A program made the translations under genes and the position numbers. The notes under the pieces were generated by a model, which was not told where the DNA came from, ran no database searches, and was given only the letters and a program-made list of their open reading frames with translations. Positions 42,401 to 50,565 of a DNA stretch of 64,000 nt are shown piece after piece. Within the stretch, counting starts at the first letter, position 1. Each line of letters opens with the position of its first letter. Origin of the DNA: Climacteris rufus (lineage: Eukaryota > Chordata > Aves > Passeriformes > Climacteridae). The stretch lies in NCBI GenBank assembly GCA_013398175.1, contig VZRZ01007703.1, positions 1,215,069 to 1,279,068 of the forward strand, read 5' to 3'.

Positions 42401-45400
42401 GCATCCCGCTGTTCAAACTGTACTGATGCTGGACCACACTCTACAAAGCATTTCTGCTCTGCTTCAGGGAGGCACATCCCTTCTTCACTGAAGAACTGCA
42501 GCAGAGCAACTGGTGGTGCAGCCTGGGGTACCAATAAAGAAATCTTCGTACATTTGAATAGAGTTTGGCTCACAGAAAACAAACTGATGTACAGGGAAAG
42601 GCAGCCAGGGCAGCTACCAAGGCTGAACCACAGAAGGGCTAGAAAACCTTAAACACCTCCATCAAACTTACTCCTCCTCTTCCCACTGCCTCCACAGCCC
42701 CCTTAACTTTCTCCTTCATTTTCCAAACCTTTGGTGTCTCTGTCACTACATCCTTTAGTTTTCTGTTAGTAAGTCTAAGAAATAAGGGAAATTATCTGAA
42801 GCAGGTAAGTGGCAATTTCTTTTTCCCGGGGCTAAGATAGCTTAATTAACTAGGCTCATGCCCACAGCTTGTTGGTCCTTTAGATAAAATAAACCAGTTC
42901 TCATCATATTTCTGAGATTTAAGGATTACAGCACATGGAGCATCTGAGTCAACAGGCACAATGTGCTGGCCAACAGTCTCTGGCCTCTCCATTTGACCTG
43001 CTACAGCCAACACAGCTCTGGCACCAGCAGCAGCCAAGGACCTGTCCTGGACTGATTACTTTTTCCTATGTGCTGCTTTTTCCAGCAGCTTGGGGCAAGA
43101 AAGAAGGAAAGAGGCAGGCTGTAGGTTTTAGAGTTTGGGATGGAGGGGAGGGGGTGGTGGTGGTTTTTTTTCATGTCATCTACCATCAAACACATTTTGG
43201 ATCTAGAAGTAAAAACCTGGAGGTTTAATGCAAGAGATGCATTCCCTTGCATCCAGCCTTTCATTCCATAAGTGGCAGTTTTGTCAGACCAAAGGCAGGT
43301 TCTGCAGTTCTCTTCCGTGAGGGACTTAACACCAGAACACAGAAAAGAGAGTACATGAGTATCAAGAACAGCTTAGTAACACCTCTGCATTCTCAAAGAC
43401 TTCAGAGAACAAGGTCAAGAAAAGAGGCAAGGGGACAGAAAGAGCAGGAAGCACATGAACTCCACACATTCAAAACTGTTCTGATTCGCAGCACTGGGCT
43501 CACACCCAACCCATGCATTTCCTCAGGTGCTGGGTACAATCTTGTCAGATCTTTCCTTCAGTCTGTCACTCCCCTAAAGTTTAGGAAAAAAGAGGCTGCA
43601 AGCAAGAGCACATGCAGGAATGGCTGCAAATACTACATCAGTTCTTTGAAAATTTGGCCCTCGTACTGCAAAATGTTTTGCTGGGCAGGTTTCTGCAAGA
43701 ACATTCAGCATGCTATAATTGTAAAAACATGACAGAGACTATGGCAAAAAGTTTTTAAAGCCAAGCAGACTGTAATTATGGATTACAGCTTTTAATTCAT
43801 TCTCAAGATTCATTGTGTCTTTGAGCGATACATAAATCTCAATAAATTGGGGCTGAATGAACAAGAGTGACAAATCATACCTAGAAGTTCACAAAAAACA
43901 CAATTACTTTTATTATTTTGCCTCAGGAATAGCAAATAAACTTTTGAATAATGATTGTATGGAAGTGTGAAAATGCTGCAGATTTTACTAGGATTAAGTG
44001 GTAAATTTGCATGAGAATTAAGAGGCAGAGCAGAGAGCAACAAAGTAACACCACGGATTGACAAAAAACCACCAACAATCATGTCTTAGAATTTCATATT
44101 TCATTTTCTCTGCCACCTTCTTCCTTCCCTGCCATTCCTTTCCATCCTACTTTCAAGTGGACAGTTTATGAAAGCACCTTCTAACAAAGAAGCATAGTTC
44201 TGGCCTAATTGCTATTAGCCATCACCAAAACAGGTAAATTTTTGAGCCCCTAAAAAACAGTCACAGATCTTACAAGCAAAGAAGGACACAATCACCAGAA
44301 GTTTTTTTGTATACTACAGAGTTACAATGTGAAAGACTAGAAAAGTTGTGCCAGAATAGTCTTTACATAACTGGTCAATTTTCACTGGGTTCTTTTTGTA
44401 TCAAAGGCAGCAGTGCAGCAGAAGTGACATTCCCACACAGCAATTAACCGTAAGAAAGAAAATAATTATTCATTAGGCAGATAATCAACTGTGTCTTAGT
44501 TGTGCAAAGACTAACATTCTGGCATAGAAAAGTACAAATAGCTAAGGAAGTTAAAAATCTAACACTCGAACAGACAACAAAATATTGATGGGAATTACTA
44601 CATGTTCACCAACCTGAAGAGGATATCTTTATTTCTTTGGACCTTTATTGTCTGTGGAACAAAATCTCACTTCTTGCAGAAAGGGAAAAAAATTAATCCA
44701 AGCTGAGTCAGTTAACTGATAAAAATCAGTAGCTAGATCTTGTTAAGTGGTTTTACAGGGATGCAAAAGAGCATGGCGGTCAGCAACATTAGAGCAGTCA
44801 CCCAACAGAAAACTGACAACTTCAAGGCTTTCGTTTATGCCACCAGGTAAATTAGCACTCCAAACACATAACTCTCACGGACAACTAGAGAAAGAATGTT
44901 TTCAACTCGAAAAGAAAAATACTATAAATTGCCTATGGACAATTCTCCAAGACATCCAATAGTCTAAGACTGGATACCAACTAAACTTCCAATTTACTGT
45001 TGTCATAAAAATTAAACAAGTTAATATGCTCTGCAGTTACCTATCAATTACAGTAGTAATACATGAAAATTATTGCTACACAAAGAAAAGTTCCCATCTT
45101 TAAAGACAGAAAAACCCTCAAGGCAATTTACTTGATGAATAAATGAAAAATTCTCAAGTGTTTTTCTTGCCCAGAACTATTTTCATGTACTATATAAGAA
45201 CATAAGTAGACAAAAGCTGTTATTTATACATTATACTGAATGGAGAACAAACAGCAGTGCTGAAAAAATAATTGTTGTTGAGTAAAGACTGAACAGCACT
45301 ATGTGGTTTATAAGGCATTCAAGAAAAAAATGAGACAGAACCACACAGCTCAGCTGAAGGGATAAGTTGTAGCTTCAGGCATGTTGGCTTCAGTCTCACA

Positions 45401-47237
45401 AACATTCTCCTTCCAAGAAGTCACATTACACACCTTTACCTGAGCATCTTTACAAAGGAAGGAAACAAGCTGGAACTGATACCAGCTCTTCCTACACCTT
45501 GGCAGGGTGTACAGTTTCTTAAAACAGACAAGCATATTGTATTAAATTGTAAATAGTTATCCAGCTGCATGAAGAGTCTACTGCAAGAGGTGGCAACCTT
45601 GAGAAAATAAAGAATTTGAGAAACAACTTTTGACTTTTAGTGTACCAAAAGATTTTTTTTCTGTGAACATGGAATAGAGACTTGATAGAGACTCATTCAG
45701 TGGAATAACAGTCATGTTGGGCCAAGGCAATAGTCCACTTAACTTAATATCACACTGCTGACAGCATTCCACAGCTGATGCTTGCTGAAAGAGTCTAAGA
45801 ACAATGGAAGTATTGTTCTTTATTCATCAAGTACACCAACTCTAGCTTCTGTTGGTATGATTACTGGGGGAAAAAAACTCTCACTGGCCTTTGTTTCATT
45901 GCATTGATAGTTGGAGAGTTTTCTCCCTTTCATACAACTGATTTAGTCATAGTTAAAAATAGTGGAGAAAAATATAGTTTTCCAAGATCAAGGAATTTTG
46001 CAAAACTTTCTGGAGATGGATCTCAATCCCCAATCCTTTTTTGCAAATCTTAACCATATGTATTAGTACTGAAATACAAAGAAATGACTAACCATATGCT
46101 TTGCTTTATTGGCTCATTAAGTCACAAACATTCTGGACCTCATTTCTGACCAGAATTGATGCACTGAACATTGGGAACACACATTTCTTCATTCACATCA
46201 CATTGCCAACATCAAACATACAGCTTACATGTGTCCCTGAGTTCTGGGAGAGGCTTGGAAAATGCTCAGATTCCCAAAATTCCAAGATGGTGTGCTTCCC
46301 CAGCACCCCAGTGCCACGCAGACTGGGGACAGTGCTGTTACTTGCATTTATCAGAATTATGAAAGCCTCACGTTGCCAGTAGTCTCCCAATGTGCTCATG
46401 AATAATGCATTATACAAAACACTTTAAAAGACCCCAGGATCTAATTCTGCTCCTGGTTATGCCCATGCAGTTTCATATCAAAGGGATTACATAAATCTAA
46501 AGTTAAGATAAATGTCTTTCTTTAGAAATCATGAAAACTCATTGTCATTCTTCCTGCCTCCTTTGCCAAGCAATAGGATACATTTTCTCTAGCAGTCAAG
46601 CCACTGTCAATGCAATCCAACAAATATGTAAGCCTAACTAACCCAGCAGTATCCTTTAATACTTACAAGGGAGATTTTCTTTTTAAAAGCTGCAGGAGTA
46701 GTCTATGACATTTAATACATCTGTGCAATATGGAATGATATAAGCACTACAATATCTACTGTTCCAAAAAAGAAAAAAGTACATATTCCGCACAAGCTTG
46801 ATATCACAGCTGATCCTACAAACTTACTTGATTACATAGAGCACAGTAACAGCAACTTCTGATAAGTACTTTCATGCAAATAAGAGTAAAAAAATGTTGT
46901 GTACAACTTTTGAGATACACAAATTTGCACAAATATTTATGCTATTTGAGGTATCGGGTTCAAGGAGCACACATGAAGATGTAATTATACTCCCACCTGC
47001 TCCCCAAAATCAGCAGCAAAATTCCTACTTCATTTCAGGATTAATAGGATTCACATCCTATTAAGAGGAAAGTAACACTTGCATTTGGAATAAGAAGCTC
47101 TTTTCTGCACATCAGAGTGAAAAGTGCCACCTTCTTATTTATAACTTACCTTGTCCCTGGACATCACTGATGAAGAAAGCTGTGACAGCTAGAAAAGCCA
47201 AGACAAAACAGCTCTGTATCTCATATCGACAAAGCAT
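330..47237 (-). CDS. COL14A1: COL14A1 (collagen XIV alpha-1), N-terminal third, 14 coding exons
   Basis: Collagen XIV is a secreted FACIT collagen that binds the surface of collagen I fibrils and regulates fibril diameter in tendon, skin and other dense connective tissue. The joined coding exons are 47150-47237, 41451-41567, 40241-40384, 37008-37094, 16448-16603, 15639-15758, 14143-14307, 13585-13746, 11958-12106, 10885-11014, 6362-6507, 4888-5017, 1581-1720 and 330-456, all read on the minus strand. They total 1861 nt, or 620 codons plus one base, without a stop. Domain order is signal peptide (1-28), FN3-1, basic linker, VWA-1 (about 156-330), FN3-2, FN3-3 and FN3-4. This order and the residue-level resemblance to human COL14A1, recalled from knowledge, separate it from COL12A1 and COL20A1. 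The human chain is about 1796 residues, so roughly two thirds lies past position 1. Recognition is by eye, with no database search. Confidence 0.96.
457..1580 (-). other. COL14A1 intron 14
   Basis: 1.1 kb AT-rich intron. A 12-base unit, CCTTGGTATTAC, occurs in partial tandem array at about 1088-1127. Nothing else recognised. Confidence 0.85.
1088..1127. repeat. Short imperfect tandem repeat (CTTGGTATTACC)
   Basis: Three copies of CTTGGTATTACC, the first two separated by AG-containing spacer bases and the last two directly adjacent, inside intron 14. Confidence 0.7.
1581..1720 (-). CDS. COL14A1: COL14A1 exon 14: first half of FN3 domain 4
   Basis: Length 140 nt, entered in phase 1 and left in phase 0, acceptor TTTCAAG and donor GTAAAT. 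It encodes about residues 532-578: LPLSPPANLKFSDVGHNSAK, LTWDPASKNVNGYRIMYVKT and DGTETNE. LSPP.NL...VG.NSA.LTWDP and NGYRI.Y are shared with human. Confidence 0.97.
1721..4887 (-). other. COL14A1 intron 13
   Basis: 3.2 kb intron, mostly unique AT-rich sequence. Contains a short GA-rich simple repeat at about 3836-3852. No exon, RNA gene or transposon recognised. Confidence 0.8.
4888..5017 (-). CDS. COL14A1: COL14A1 exon 13: second half of FN3 domain 3
   Basis: Length 130 nt, entered in phase 0 and left in phase 1, acceptor TTTTTAG and donor GTAGGT. It encodes about residues 489-531: [40 protein letters not shown] and ETT. [22 protein letters not shown] matches human except for small changes. 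A Leu codon is split across the junction with exon 14. Confidence 0.97.
5920..5951. repeat. Perfect 13-bp inverted repeat (hairpin)
   Basis: CTGAAAGAAAACC at 5920-5932 and its exact reverse complement at 5939-5951, with a 6-base loop. Transcribed within COL14A1 intron 12. On the sense (minus) strand the second arm reads TTTTCTTTCAG, which resembles a 3' splice site. Confidence 0.9.
6325..6361. repeat. 15-base direct repeat spanning the exon 12 donor
   Basis: TTCAAATGAAAGCAC occurs at 6325-6339 and again at 6347-6361. On the minus strand each copy begins with GTGCTTTCATTT; the 6361 copy is the exon 12 splice donor itself. Confidence 0.9.
6362..6507 (-). CDS. COL14A1: COL14A1 exon 12: first half of FN3 domain 3
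   Basis: Length 146 nt, entered in phase 1 and left in phase 0, acceptor CCTGCAG. It encodes about residues 440-488: LALPMASDLQLYDVSQSSMR, VRWNGVAGATGYMILYAPLT and EGLAADEKE. The donor is GAG|GTGCTT, non-consensus at +3 to +6, and its 15-base surround is repeated 22 bases into the intron (see findings). The frame requires this donor, since the next exon must start on a codon boundary. GC content is higher than in neighbouring exons. Confidence 0.95.
8662..8772 (+). pseudogene. 5S rRNA-derived fossil (pseudogene or SINE3-type head)
   Basis: By hand alignment, 8686-8766 matches the vertebrate 5S rRNA core without gaps at about 57 of 81 positions. The match runs from the GATCTCGTCTGATCTCGG region through AGCAGGG and AGTACTTGG to GGGAATACCGGGTGC. 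The upstream part (about 8662-8685) also resembles the 5S 5' region (CATACCACC). The A-box region is only partly kept and the box C region is degraded, so Pol III activity is unlikely. It could be a retroposed 5S copy or the head of a 5S-derived SINE. I could not define a SINE tail or target-site duplication. Confidence 0.8.
8958..10330 (-). mobile_element. CR1 LINE, 3' end plus upstream ORF2 part, RT core missing
   Basis: Minus-strand CR1. Its 3' end is at 8958 (CACAGAATCA...), followed leftward-to-rightward by the conserved 3' UTR/RT-tail region. Around 9525-9764 the minus strand encodes FNKGKCKALPLECNNPM and KDLGVMVNNKL, the familiar end of the CR1 reverse transcriptase. From about 9740 the similarity jumps to the region between endonuclease and RT (REEYK..., then the endonuclease end to about 10330). 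The central RT segment is absent. Stops and frameshifts show it is dead. Confidence 0.88.
10885..11014 (-). CDS. COL14A1: COL14A1 exon 11: second half of FN3 domain 2
   Basis: Length 130 nt, entered in phase 0 and left in phase 1, acceptor GACCAG and donor GTAAGT. It encodes about residues 397-439: VVVDGSVSTAVLKNLMSLTE, then [20 protein letters not shown] and ETT. The [12 protein letters not shown] core is the FN3 F strand and matches human COL14A1. Confidence 0.97.
11015..11957 (-). other. COL14A1 intron 10
   Basis: 0.9 kb intron. A short AT/AC-rich simple stretch lies near 11304-11325. No exon or transposon recognised. Confidence 0.85.
11958..12106 (-). CDS. COL14A1: COL14A1 exon 10: first half of FN3 domain 2
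   Basis: Length 149 nt, entered in phase 1 and left in phase 0, acceptor AACCTAG and donor GTAATA. It encodes about residues 347-396: GTIASLGTPSDLVTSDVTAR, GFRVSWTHAPGKVEKYRVVY and YPSRGGQPEE. WTHAPG.VEKYRVVYYP is essentially the human sequence. The first few residues (GTIASLG) differ from human, consistent with a variable linker. Confidence 0.97.
12107..13584 (-). other. COL14A1 intron 9
   Basis: 1.5 kb intron with a homopolymer C stretch near 12297-12306 and an AT/GA microsatellite at about 12778-12855. Nothing else recognised. Confidence 0.85.
12778..12855. repeat. AT-rich microsatellite followed by (GA)n
   Basis: Interrupted (TA)n with runs such as ATATATATATA, passing directly into GAGAGAGAGAGAGA at about 12840-12854. 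Confidence 0.9.
13585..13746 (-). CDS. COL14A1: COL14A1 exon 9: end of VWA domain 1
   Basis: Length 162 nt, phase 1 at both ends, acceptor AAAAG and donor GTGAAT. It encodes about residues 293-346: [40 protein letters not shown], then TVCSRVEEQEKEIK. The Cys in TVCSRVEEQ closes the VWA module and pairs by family rule with the Cys at about 151. The acidic tail leads into FN3-2. Confidence 0.97.
13747..14142 (-). other. COL14A1 intron 8
   Basis: 0.4 kb intron between two VWA exons; nothing recognised beyond the weak GTGTGT donor. Confidence 0.85.
14143..14307 (-). CDS. COL14A1: COL14A1 exon 8: VWA domain 1, ITDG strand
   Basis: Length 165 nt, phase 1 at both ends, acceptor poly(T)-AG. The donor is GTGTGT, which lacks the usual A at +3 and +4 and is predicted to be weak. 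It encodes about residues 238-292: [38 protein letters not shown] and then LRDAGIELFAI. The Asp of ITDG (about 268) is the last MIDAS ligand and is present. Confidence 0.97.
14308..15638 (-). other. COL14A1 intron 7
   Basis: 1.3 kb AT-rich intron; no exon, RNA or transposon recognised. Confidence 0.85.
15639..15758 (-). CDS. COL14A1: COL14A1 exon 7: VWA domain 1, MIDAS threonine loop
   Basis: Length 120 nt, phase 1 at both ends, acceptor CTTTAG and donor GTACCT. It encodes about residues 198-237: [20 protein letters not shown], then KEAVLDAVRNLPYKGGNTLT. The GGNTLTG loop carries the conserved MIDAS Thr (about 235). Close to the human exon ([18 protein letters not shown]). Confidence 0.97.
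15759..16447 (-). other. COL14A1 intron 6
   Basis: 0.7 kb AT-rich intron; nothing recognised. Confidence 0.85.
16448..16603 (-). CDS. COL14A1: COL14A1 exon 6: start of VWA domain 1, with MIDAS DxSxS
   Basis: Length 156 nt, phase 1 at both ends, acceptor TTTACAG and donor GTAAGG. It encodes about residues 146-197: [20 protein letters not shown], then [20 protein letters not shown] and NVGSEKTRV. The metal-ion-dependent adhesion site motif D-G-S-W-S falls at about residues 164-168, so all three N-terminal MIDAS residues are intact. The Cys at about 151 opens the domain, as in other FACIT VWA modules. Confidence 0.97.
23472..24250 (-). mobile_element. CR1 LINE 3' fragment, old
   Basis: Minus-strand CR1. 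It has the 3' terminal CAGAATCACAGG start, the GGAAGGCACCTCTTGAG and CCACTCCAGTGTTTTACCATC stretches of the 3' UTR, and the region near 24040-24230 that matches the RT tail. It is 5'-truncated and heavily diverged. Typical of dead avian CR1 copies. Confidence 0.85.
27666..27692. repeat. Perfect 11-bp inverted repeat (hairpin)
   Basis: GGTTCCACATG at 27666-27676 and its exact reverse complement at 27682-27692, with a 5-base loop. Intronic, within COL14A1 intron 5. Pairing does not extend beyond the arms. Confidence 0.9.
30416..30432. repeat. (AAT)n microsatellite
   Basis: Short run of AATAATAATAATAAT. Confidence 0.8.
31571..32286 (+). mobile_element. Solo LTR of avian ERVL type
   Basis: About 0.7 kb resembling the long LTRs of the bird ERVL group. 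It has a TATA-like TTTATTTAAG near 31688, a CCCTGCAGCCTGTGG segment near 31811, an AATAAA signal at 32094-32099, and a GACTCTGTTTGCTTACCATG stretch after it. It ends in CCACCACA at 32286. There is no adjacent gag, pol or env and no second LTR, so it is a solo LTR. The left limit is uncertain by some tens of bases, and I found no clear target-site duplication. Family assignment is by recall. Confidence 0.75.
33928..34771 (+). mobile_element. CR1 LINE 3' fragment, plus strand
   Basis: Plus-strand CR1, antisense to COL14A1. It contains the RT tail (CAACAAGGCCAAGTGTCAGGTCCTGC region near 34042), the 3' UTR, and a 3' end with the CR1 terminal octamer pattern ATTCTAGGATTCT at about 34759-34771. Frames are broken. 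It is the only CR1 here that runs opposite to the gene. Confidence 0.9.
37008..37094 (-). CDS. COL14A1: COL14A1 exon 5: charged linker between FN3-1 and VWA-1
   Basis: Length 87 nt, phase 1 at both ends, acceptor TTTTCAG and donor GTCAGA (non-optimal). It encodes about residues 117-145, a Lys/Arg/Asp-rich low-complexity linker beginning IKDIERRKDTSKSKVKD and ending KPAPEG. Human COL14A1 has a linker of the same length and composition (IKDLEKRKDPK...). It is isolated: 20.4 kb of intron lie 3' of it and 3.1 kb lie 5'. The assignment rests on phase, position and the KDxExRKD pattern. Confidence 0.9.
37095..40240 (-). other. COL14A1 intron 4
   Basis: 3.1 kb AT-rich intron; no exon or transposon recognised. 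Confidence 0.85.
40241..40384 (-). CDS. COL14A1: COL14A1 exon 4: second half of FN3 domain 1
   Basis: Length 144 nt, phase 1 at both ends, acceptor CTATAG and donor GTAAGT. It encodes about residues 69-116: [20 protein letters not shown], then LIPDQNYALQIIAF, then SEDKESKPAQGQFR. The L-P-x-x-x-Y signature of an FN3 E-F turn is visible. The split Gly codon completes the Ser-Gly-Gly turn from exon 3. Confidence 0.96.
40385..41450 (-). other. COL14A1 intron 3
   Basis: 1.1 kb intron splitting FN3-1; nothing recognised. Confidence 0.85.
41451..41567 (-). CDS. COL14A1: COL14A1 exon 3: first half of FN3 domain 1
   Basis: Length 117 nt, phase 1 at both ends, acceptor TTGCAG and donor GTAAAA. It encodes about residues 30-68, including SPPTRLRYNVVSPDSVQISW and KGQFTGYKLLVTPSSG, a typical FN3 A-C strand pattern with the conserved Trp. 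The sequence closely follows the human PPTRLRYNV and GYKLLVTP stretches. It is separated from the signal-peptide exon by a 5.6 kb intron. Confidence 0.96.
41568..47149 (-). other. COL14A1 intron 2
   Basis: 5.6 kb intron. A G-rich stretch at about 43138-43163 has runs of 3, 4 and 5 Gs on the plus strand. A 161-codon open frame at 43247-43732 (plus) has no recognisable domain and starts on TTG; I regard it as chance. Nothing else recognised. Confidence 0.85.
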
Positions 47238-47271
47238 CTTCTTCCCCTCAATACACACAGTATCAGCAGGT
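47150..47271 (-). CDS. COL14A1: COL14A1 exon 2: 5'UTR end and signal peptide
   Basis: The acceptor is TTTTCAG just right of 47271 and the donor is GTAAGT just left of 47150. The ATG is at 47237-47235, with A at -3 and G at -1, a reasonable Kozak context. The first 29 codons give a short polar start (MLCRYEIQS), a hydrophobic core (about residues 10-24: CFVLAFLAVTAFFIS) and a DVQGQ end, with likely signal-peptidase cleavage after VQG. Human COL14A1 has the same VQGQV junction. The 34 nt upstream of the ATG in this exon are open in frame, so exon 1 could in principle add residues. The human protein starts about seven residues earlier at a non-conserved Met, so I prefer this ATG. The exon ends in phase 1, and the Val codon is completed by exon 3. 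Confidence 0.93.
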
Positions 47272-47401
47272 CTGAAAACACAGGGAACAAAAAGATTTAC
47301 TAAACAGGCCAAGAGAAGGCATCTGCTTGAATGAAAACTGTGGGGAAAATTTGGATTCCATAAAAAAACAAAAAACAAAGAAAGAAACACAATCATAAAA
47401 A

Positions 47402-47409
47402 NNNNNNNN
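47402..47409. other. Assembly gap (8 N) in a poly(A) tract
   Basis: Eight Ns are followed by about 31 consecutive As (47410-47440). The tract's true length is unknown. Such a run could be the tail of a retroposed copy, but I recognise no element beside it. Confidence 0.95.
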
Positions 47410-47442
<33 letters not shown>

Positions 47443-50101
47443 AGTTTATCACAGACATCAGTGGAGACAAAATTTCCTGGCAGCAGTTTTATGACTGAAG
47501 CACATTTTACCTGAAAGGGACAAAGAACCCCTCTTGGTCTACTCAACAGTTTGGAAAACTTGGCCCATATAAAAAGAAACACCATATTCTTTGCTACTCA
47601 TACACAAGCATTGGAAATAGAGTAAGCTATGCATAACAAAGTACAACACATTTCTCTGTACAATCCAGTTTTGCAAGAACCTTCTCAAGAAACCTGTGGC
47701 AAAGAACTCTGAAGCTTCTTAAAAAAGACAGAACTTTGTCCTGAAGGAACTCAAGTCCTCTTCTCATTGTCCTCTACAGGCTACACTTTTTTTCCTTTTT
47801 CTATTTTATTCAAGTGATTCCATGCTCTGTTGTACTCTCTACACTTACAGTAGGTAATAACATGATCAAAACCATTTACACTAACTTAACCAGAAGGAAA
47901 AATCAACACTAGAATGCAGCAGTAAATGAACATCAAAGGTAGTCCTAGGTGAATTAGCTGCATTCCAGGAAGCAATTCTGGTACCAAAGAGCAAGTTCCA
48001 GAATAGGTAATTTATCTGTCTACAGAAGTTAGCTTAAAAACAGTACCAGTTTCATCACCTGAACCTGTCCTTTGACACTTTACAGTAGTTATTCAAGTTA
48101 TACAGAAGTATCTCTCAAGATACATCAAACATGAGCCTAGCACCATACTTACAAACATTTATCTTTCACTCAGCTTTACTGCACTAGTTTTAGTCAGTTT
48201 TCTGGTTTATGTATTTCTGTTTTGCAAATTTCTCCCATTTACCTCCTGTGTCATTTTCTCTAATACTCCTGACATGCCATCACTTTATTTGCCTTCCATG
48301 TTTTCCTTGTCTCAATGGCACAAAGTGAGTGGTTCACCCACTATCTAATACAGACTGAAGTACCTCAACCATTATTAAACAGATAAGAGAACAAGACCTA
48401 CATCTCCTTCTCTCTTTGAGTATTTGCAATCTGACACAGTAATCCCAGGATTTGGTAGGTCTACTGTCATAAATTCCAGCCATAAATGCTTGATGCAACT
48501 CCTAGAAATATATAGGGGGATTATTCATTGTAAATTCCATCTCTATAGGAGGTTATCAAAGTTTTAACCAAATTGTCAACAAATTTCATATTATTTAAGC
48601 ATATATTTTTAATCCATCTCTTCTCGTATAAATCTCTCAAGACAAAGAGCTAGCTCCCAAAACCAAGATGTGCACCAGGAACTTATATATTGCTATGCAC
48701 ATCCTCCAGACAGAATTGAGAAATCTGAGTAAAGTTCCCAGGTTTCCTAGTCCATGAACCAAAGTGTCAAAGACCCAAGGACCACAGTCAGCAGATAGCT
48801 GCCTAGTGACAGGCAATAGGAAGCACCAAGAGTATCTCAAAACAGGCTGAAATCCACCCCTTGTGTATCTCATGGTGGGTACTGATGCTTCTCCCCTCAC
48901 TCAGGAGGACAACCGAGATGAAGTAAATATAAGCTCTTCATACAACAGCATAGAATTCTTTCTTCCATGCAGTCACTACTGACCTGTGGATTTCCTTCCA
49001 TATAACAACTCAGATATTCAAATACCCACTCACAGTGGTGGCTCAGCTCCCCATCTGCTGGATTTTACAAAAACCGTCCTCCTAAATAAGAGCTATAAAT
49101 ACTAACCGACTAGGTAGAAACATTCTCTACTGCTGCTTTTAGGAAAAAGCCAGAGAAATAAGATTTATTGCAATAGCCACAACTGGTGCTGGATCAACTA
49201 GACAGGTTCGCCTCTGCAATGATCAGCACTTAACCAGGAAAGGAAGCCACCCGTCTGCAGCCACCTTGTGGCTGGCATGTCTGGGACTAATAAGAAATAT
49301 AAAAAGCAGAAGGAATAGGATATATTTCATTTTTTAGAAAGCATGTGGTAAATGTGTTATCTACTGGACTAGCGCTGGGAGCACAGACCAAGCCCTCGCA
49401 AGCCAAGAGCCCTGCCATGGGGAGAGCCCCGCTCCCCACAGTTCCTCTCCCTGCAGGGCTCCAGGACGCCCGGCACGGTGCCACAGGGCACCTTCTCCTG
49501 CGGGAAGGACGCGCCCTCGAGAGCTCCCAGCGGAACAAACGCGGCATCTCCGTGCTCCGCACCGCCCCGGCTGCGGACGCGCATCCAGCCCAGGGGAGGA
49601 GGCTGAGCCGCCTCCGCACAGCCCTGGCTCCCCTCCCCGGGACGGGCAGTGCGGGCGGGTTCTTTCTCCCCGCTCGGTGTCTCGTTGCGGAGCGGCGCTG
49701 CCCGGGACCAGGCTCACATTCCTCGCGTGGAAATCCCGCTGGGCAAAGGCAGAGCGCGACCAGCCCCGGCCCCGCTGCCGGCGTAGGGAGCCGGGGCTGC
49801 GCTTTCTACAACCCCCGCAGCCCGGGCCCAGGGGCCGCGGCTCACAGGCAGCGCTCCCGACCCCCGACTCCTCTTCGGGGCTCCCCACCACCAGCACCTC
49901 CCGTGTGAAACCGAGTGCCCCCGCCCCGGGTTAAGGGGCGGGCAGCGGGGAGCTCGTTGTCCCCGCAGAGCTGAGGGGAGGAACGGGCCCCCCGAGAGCC
50001 GGGGCTGCCGGCGGGGAGCGGGGACGGCCCGGGCAGCCCCGCAAGGGAAGCTCCGTGCGGAGCCGGGGCGGAGCGAGCTGCCCCACACACCGCGGCTCGG
50101 A

Positions 50102-50120
50102 GGGAGGGAGGGAGCGAGGG
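50102..50120 (+). other. G-quadruplex motif in the promoter
   Basis: Four runs of three Gs separated by loops of 1, 1 and 5 bases (GGGAGGGAGGGAGCGAGGG). This fits the G3N1-7 consensus. It lies on the strand opposite COL14A1, upstream of its start codon and within the CpG island. Confidence 0.6.
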
Positions 50121-50305
50121 AGGAGGCACCGCGGCGGGACGCGGGCAGCAGCCAGACCCTCCGCCACACCAGCAGTGAGATTGGTTGGGTTTAATTACTA
50201 TTACTTTTAAAAACACGGCCTTTACAGGAGTTTCTAAAGGGGTTTCCCCGTCTTAGCCCAGACTCGCCACTTTCCACTCCTCCATCTCCTCCTCCCCTCC
50301 CTCAC

Positions 50306-50565
50306 CCCATTTTCCCACCGGGGCTCCTCTCCTGCGGCCTCAGAGGTGGCCGGGCAGGTGGATGGGAAGCGCTCCGCTCCTGCCCCGACCCCCGCCCCAG
50401 CCCTCGAGGGAGACGCAGCGGAGCGCACACCGACCTGTGCGGGCATCAGCCGGGGAGCAGCCGGCGGGGAGCGGCCGCTCCTTTTCACGCGGGGCTGCGG
50501 CTGCCGAGCGGGCTGCGGGAGCGCCGCTTCCCTCCCCGCTGGCCGCTCCGCATCTGATAAGGCGA
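50306..50565 (-). other. COL14A1: Candidate non-coding exon 1 of COL14A1
   Basis: Inferred only. A first, untranslated exon must splice to the acceptor at 47272. Inside the CpG island, the best minus-strand donor I see is GGG|GTGAGG ending the exon at 50306. A TATA-like CTATAAT on the minus strand (50590-50596) would place a start near 50565. An alternative donor, CACAG|GTCGGT, lies at about 50430. No protein signature supports either limit; 5' RACE or RNA-seq reads are needed to fix it. Confidence 0.3.

Larger units (their letters stand above)
47272..50305 (-). other. COL14A1 intron 1 (right limit provisional)
   Basis: Runs from the exon 2 acceptor to the presumed exon 1 donor in the CpG island. 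Contains a poly(A) tract with an assembly gap at 47402-47409. The rest of the AT-rich part (47441-49400) holds nothing recognised. Confidence 0.7.

Noticed and set aside
43138..43163. G-quadruplex in intron 2
   Set aside because: Only three runs of three or more Gs, then GG runs; it does not meet the four-run consensus.
43247..43732. 161-codon plus-strand frame in COL14A1 intron 2
   Set aside because: Opens on TTG, is antisense to the gene, has a basic low-information composition, and shows no recognisable domain or splice context.
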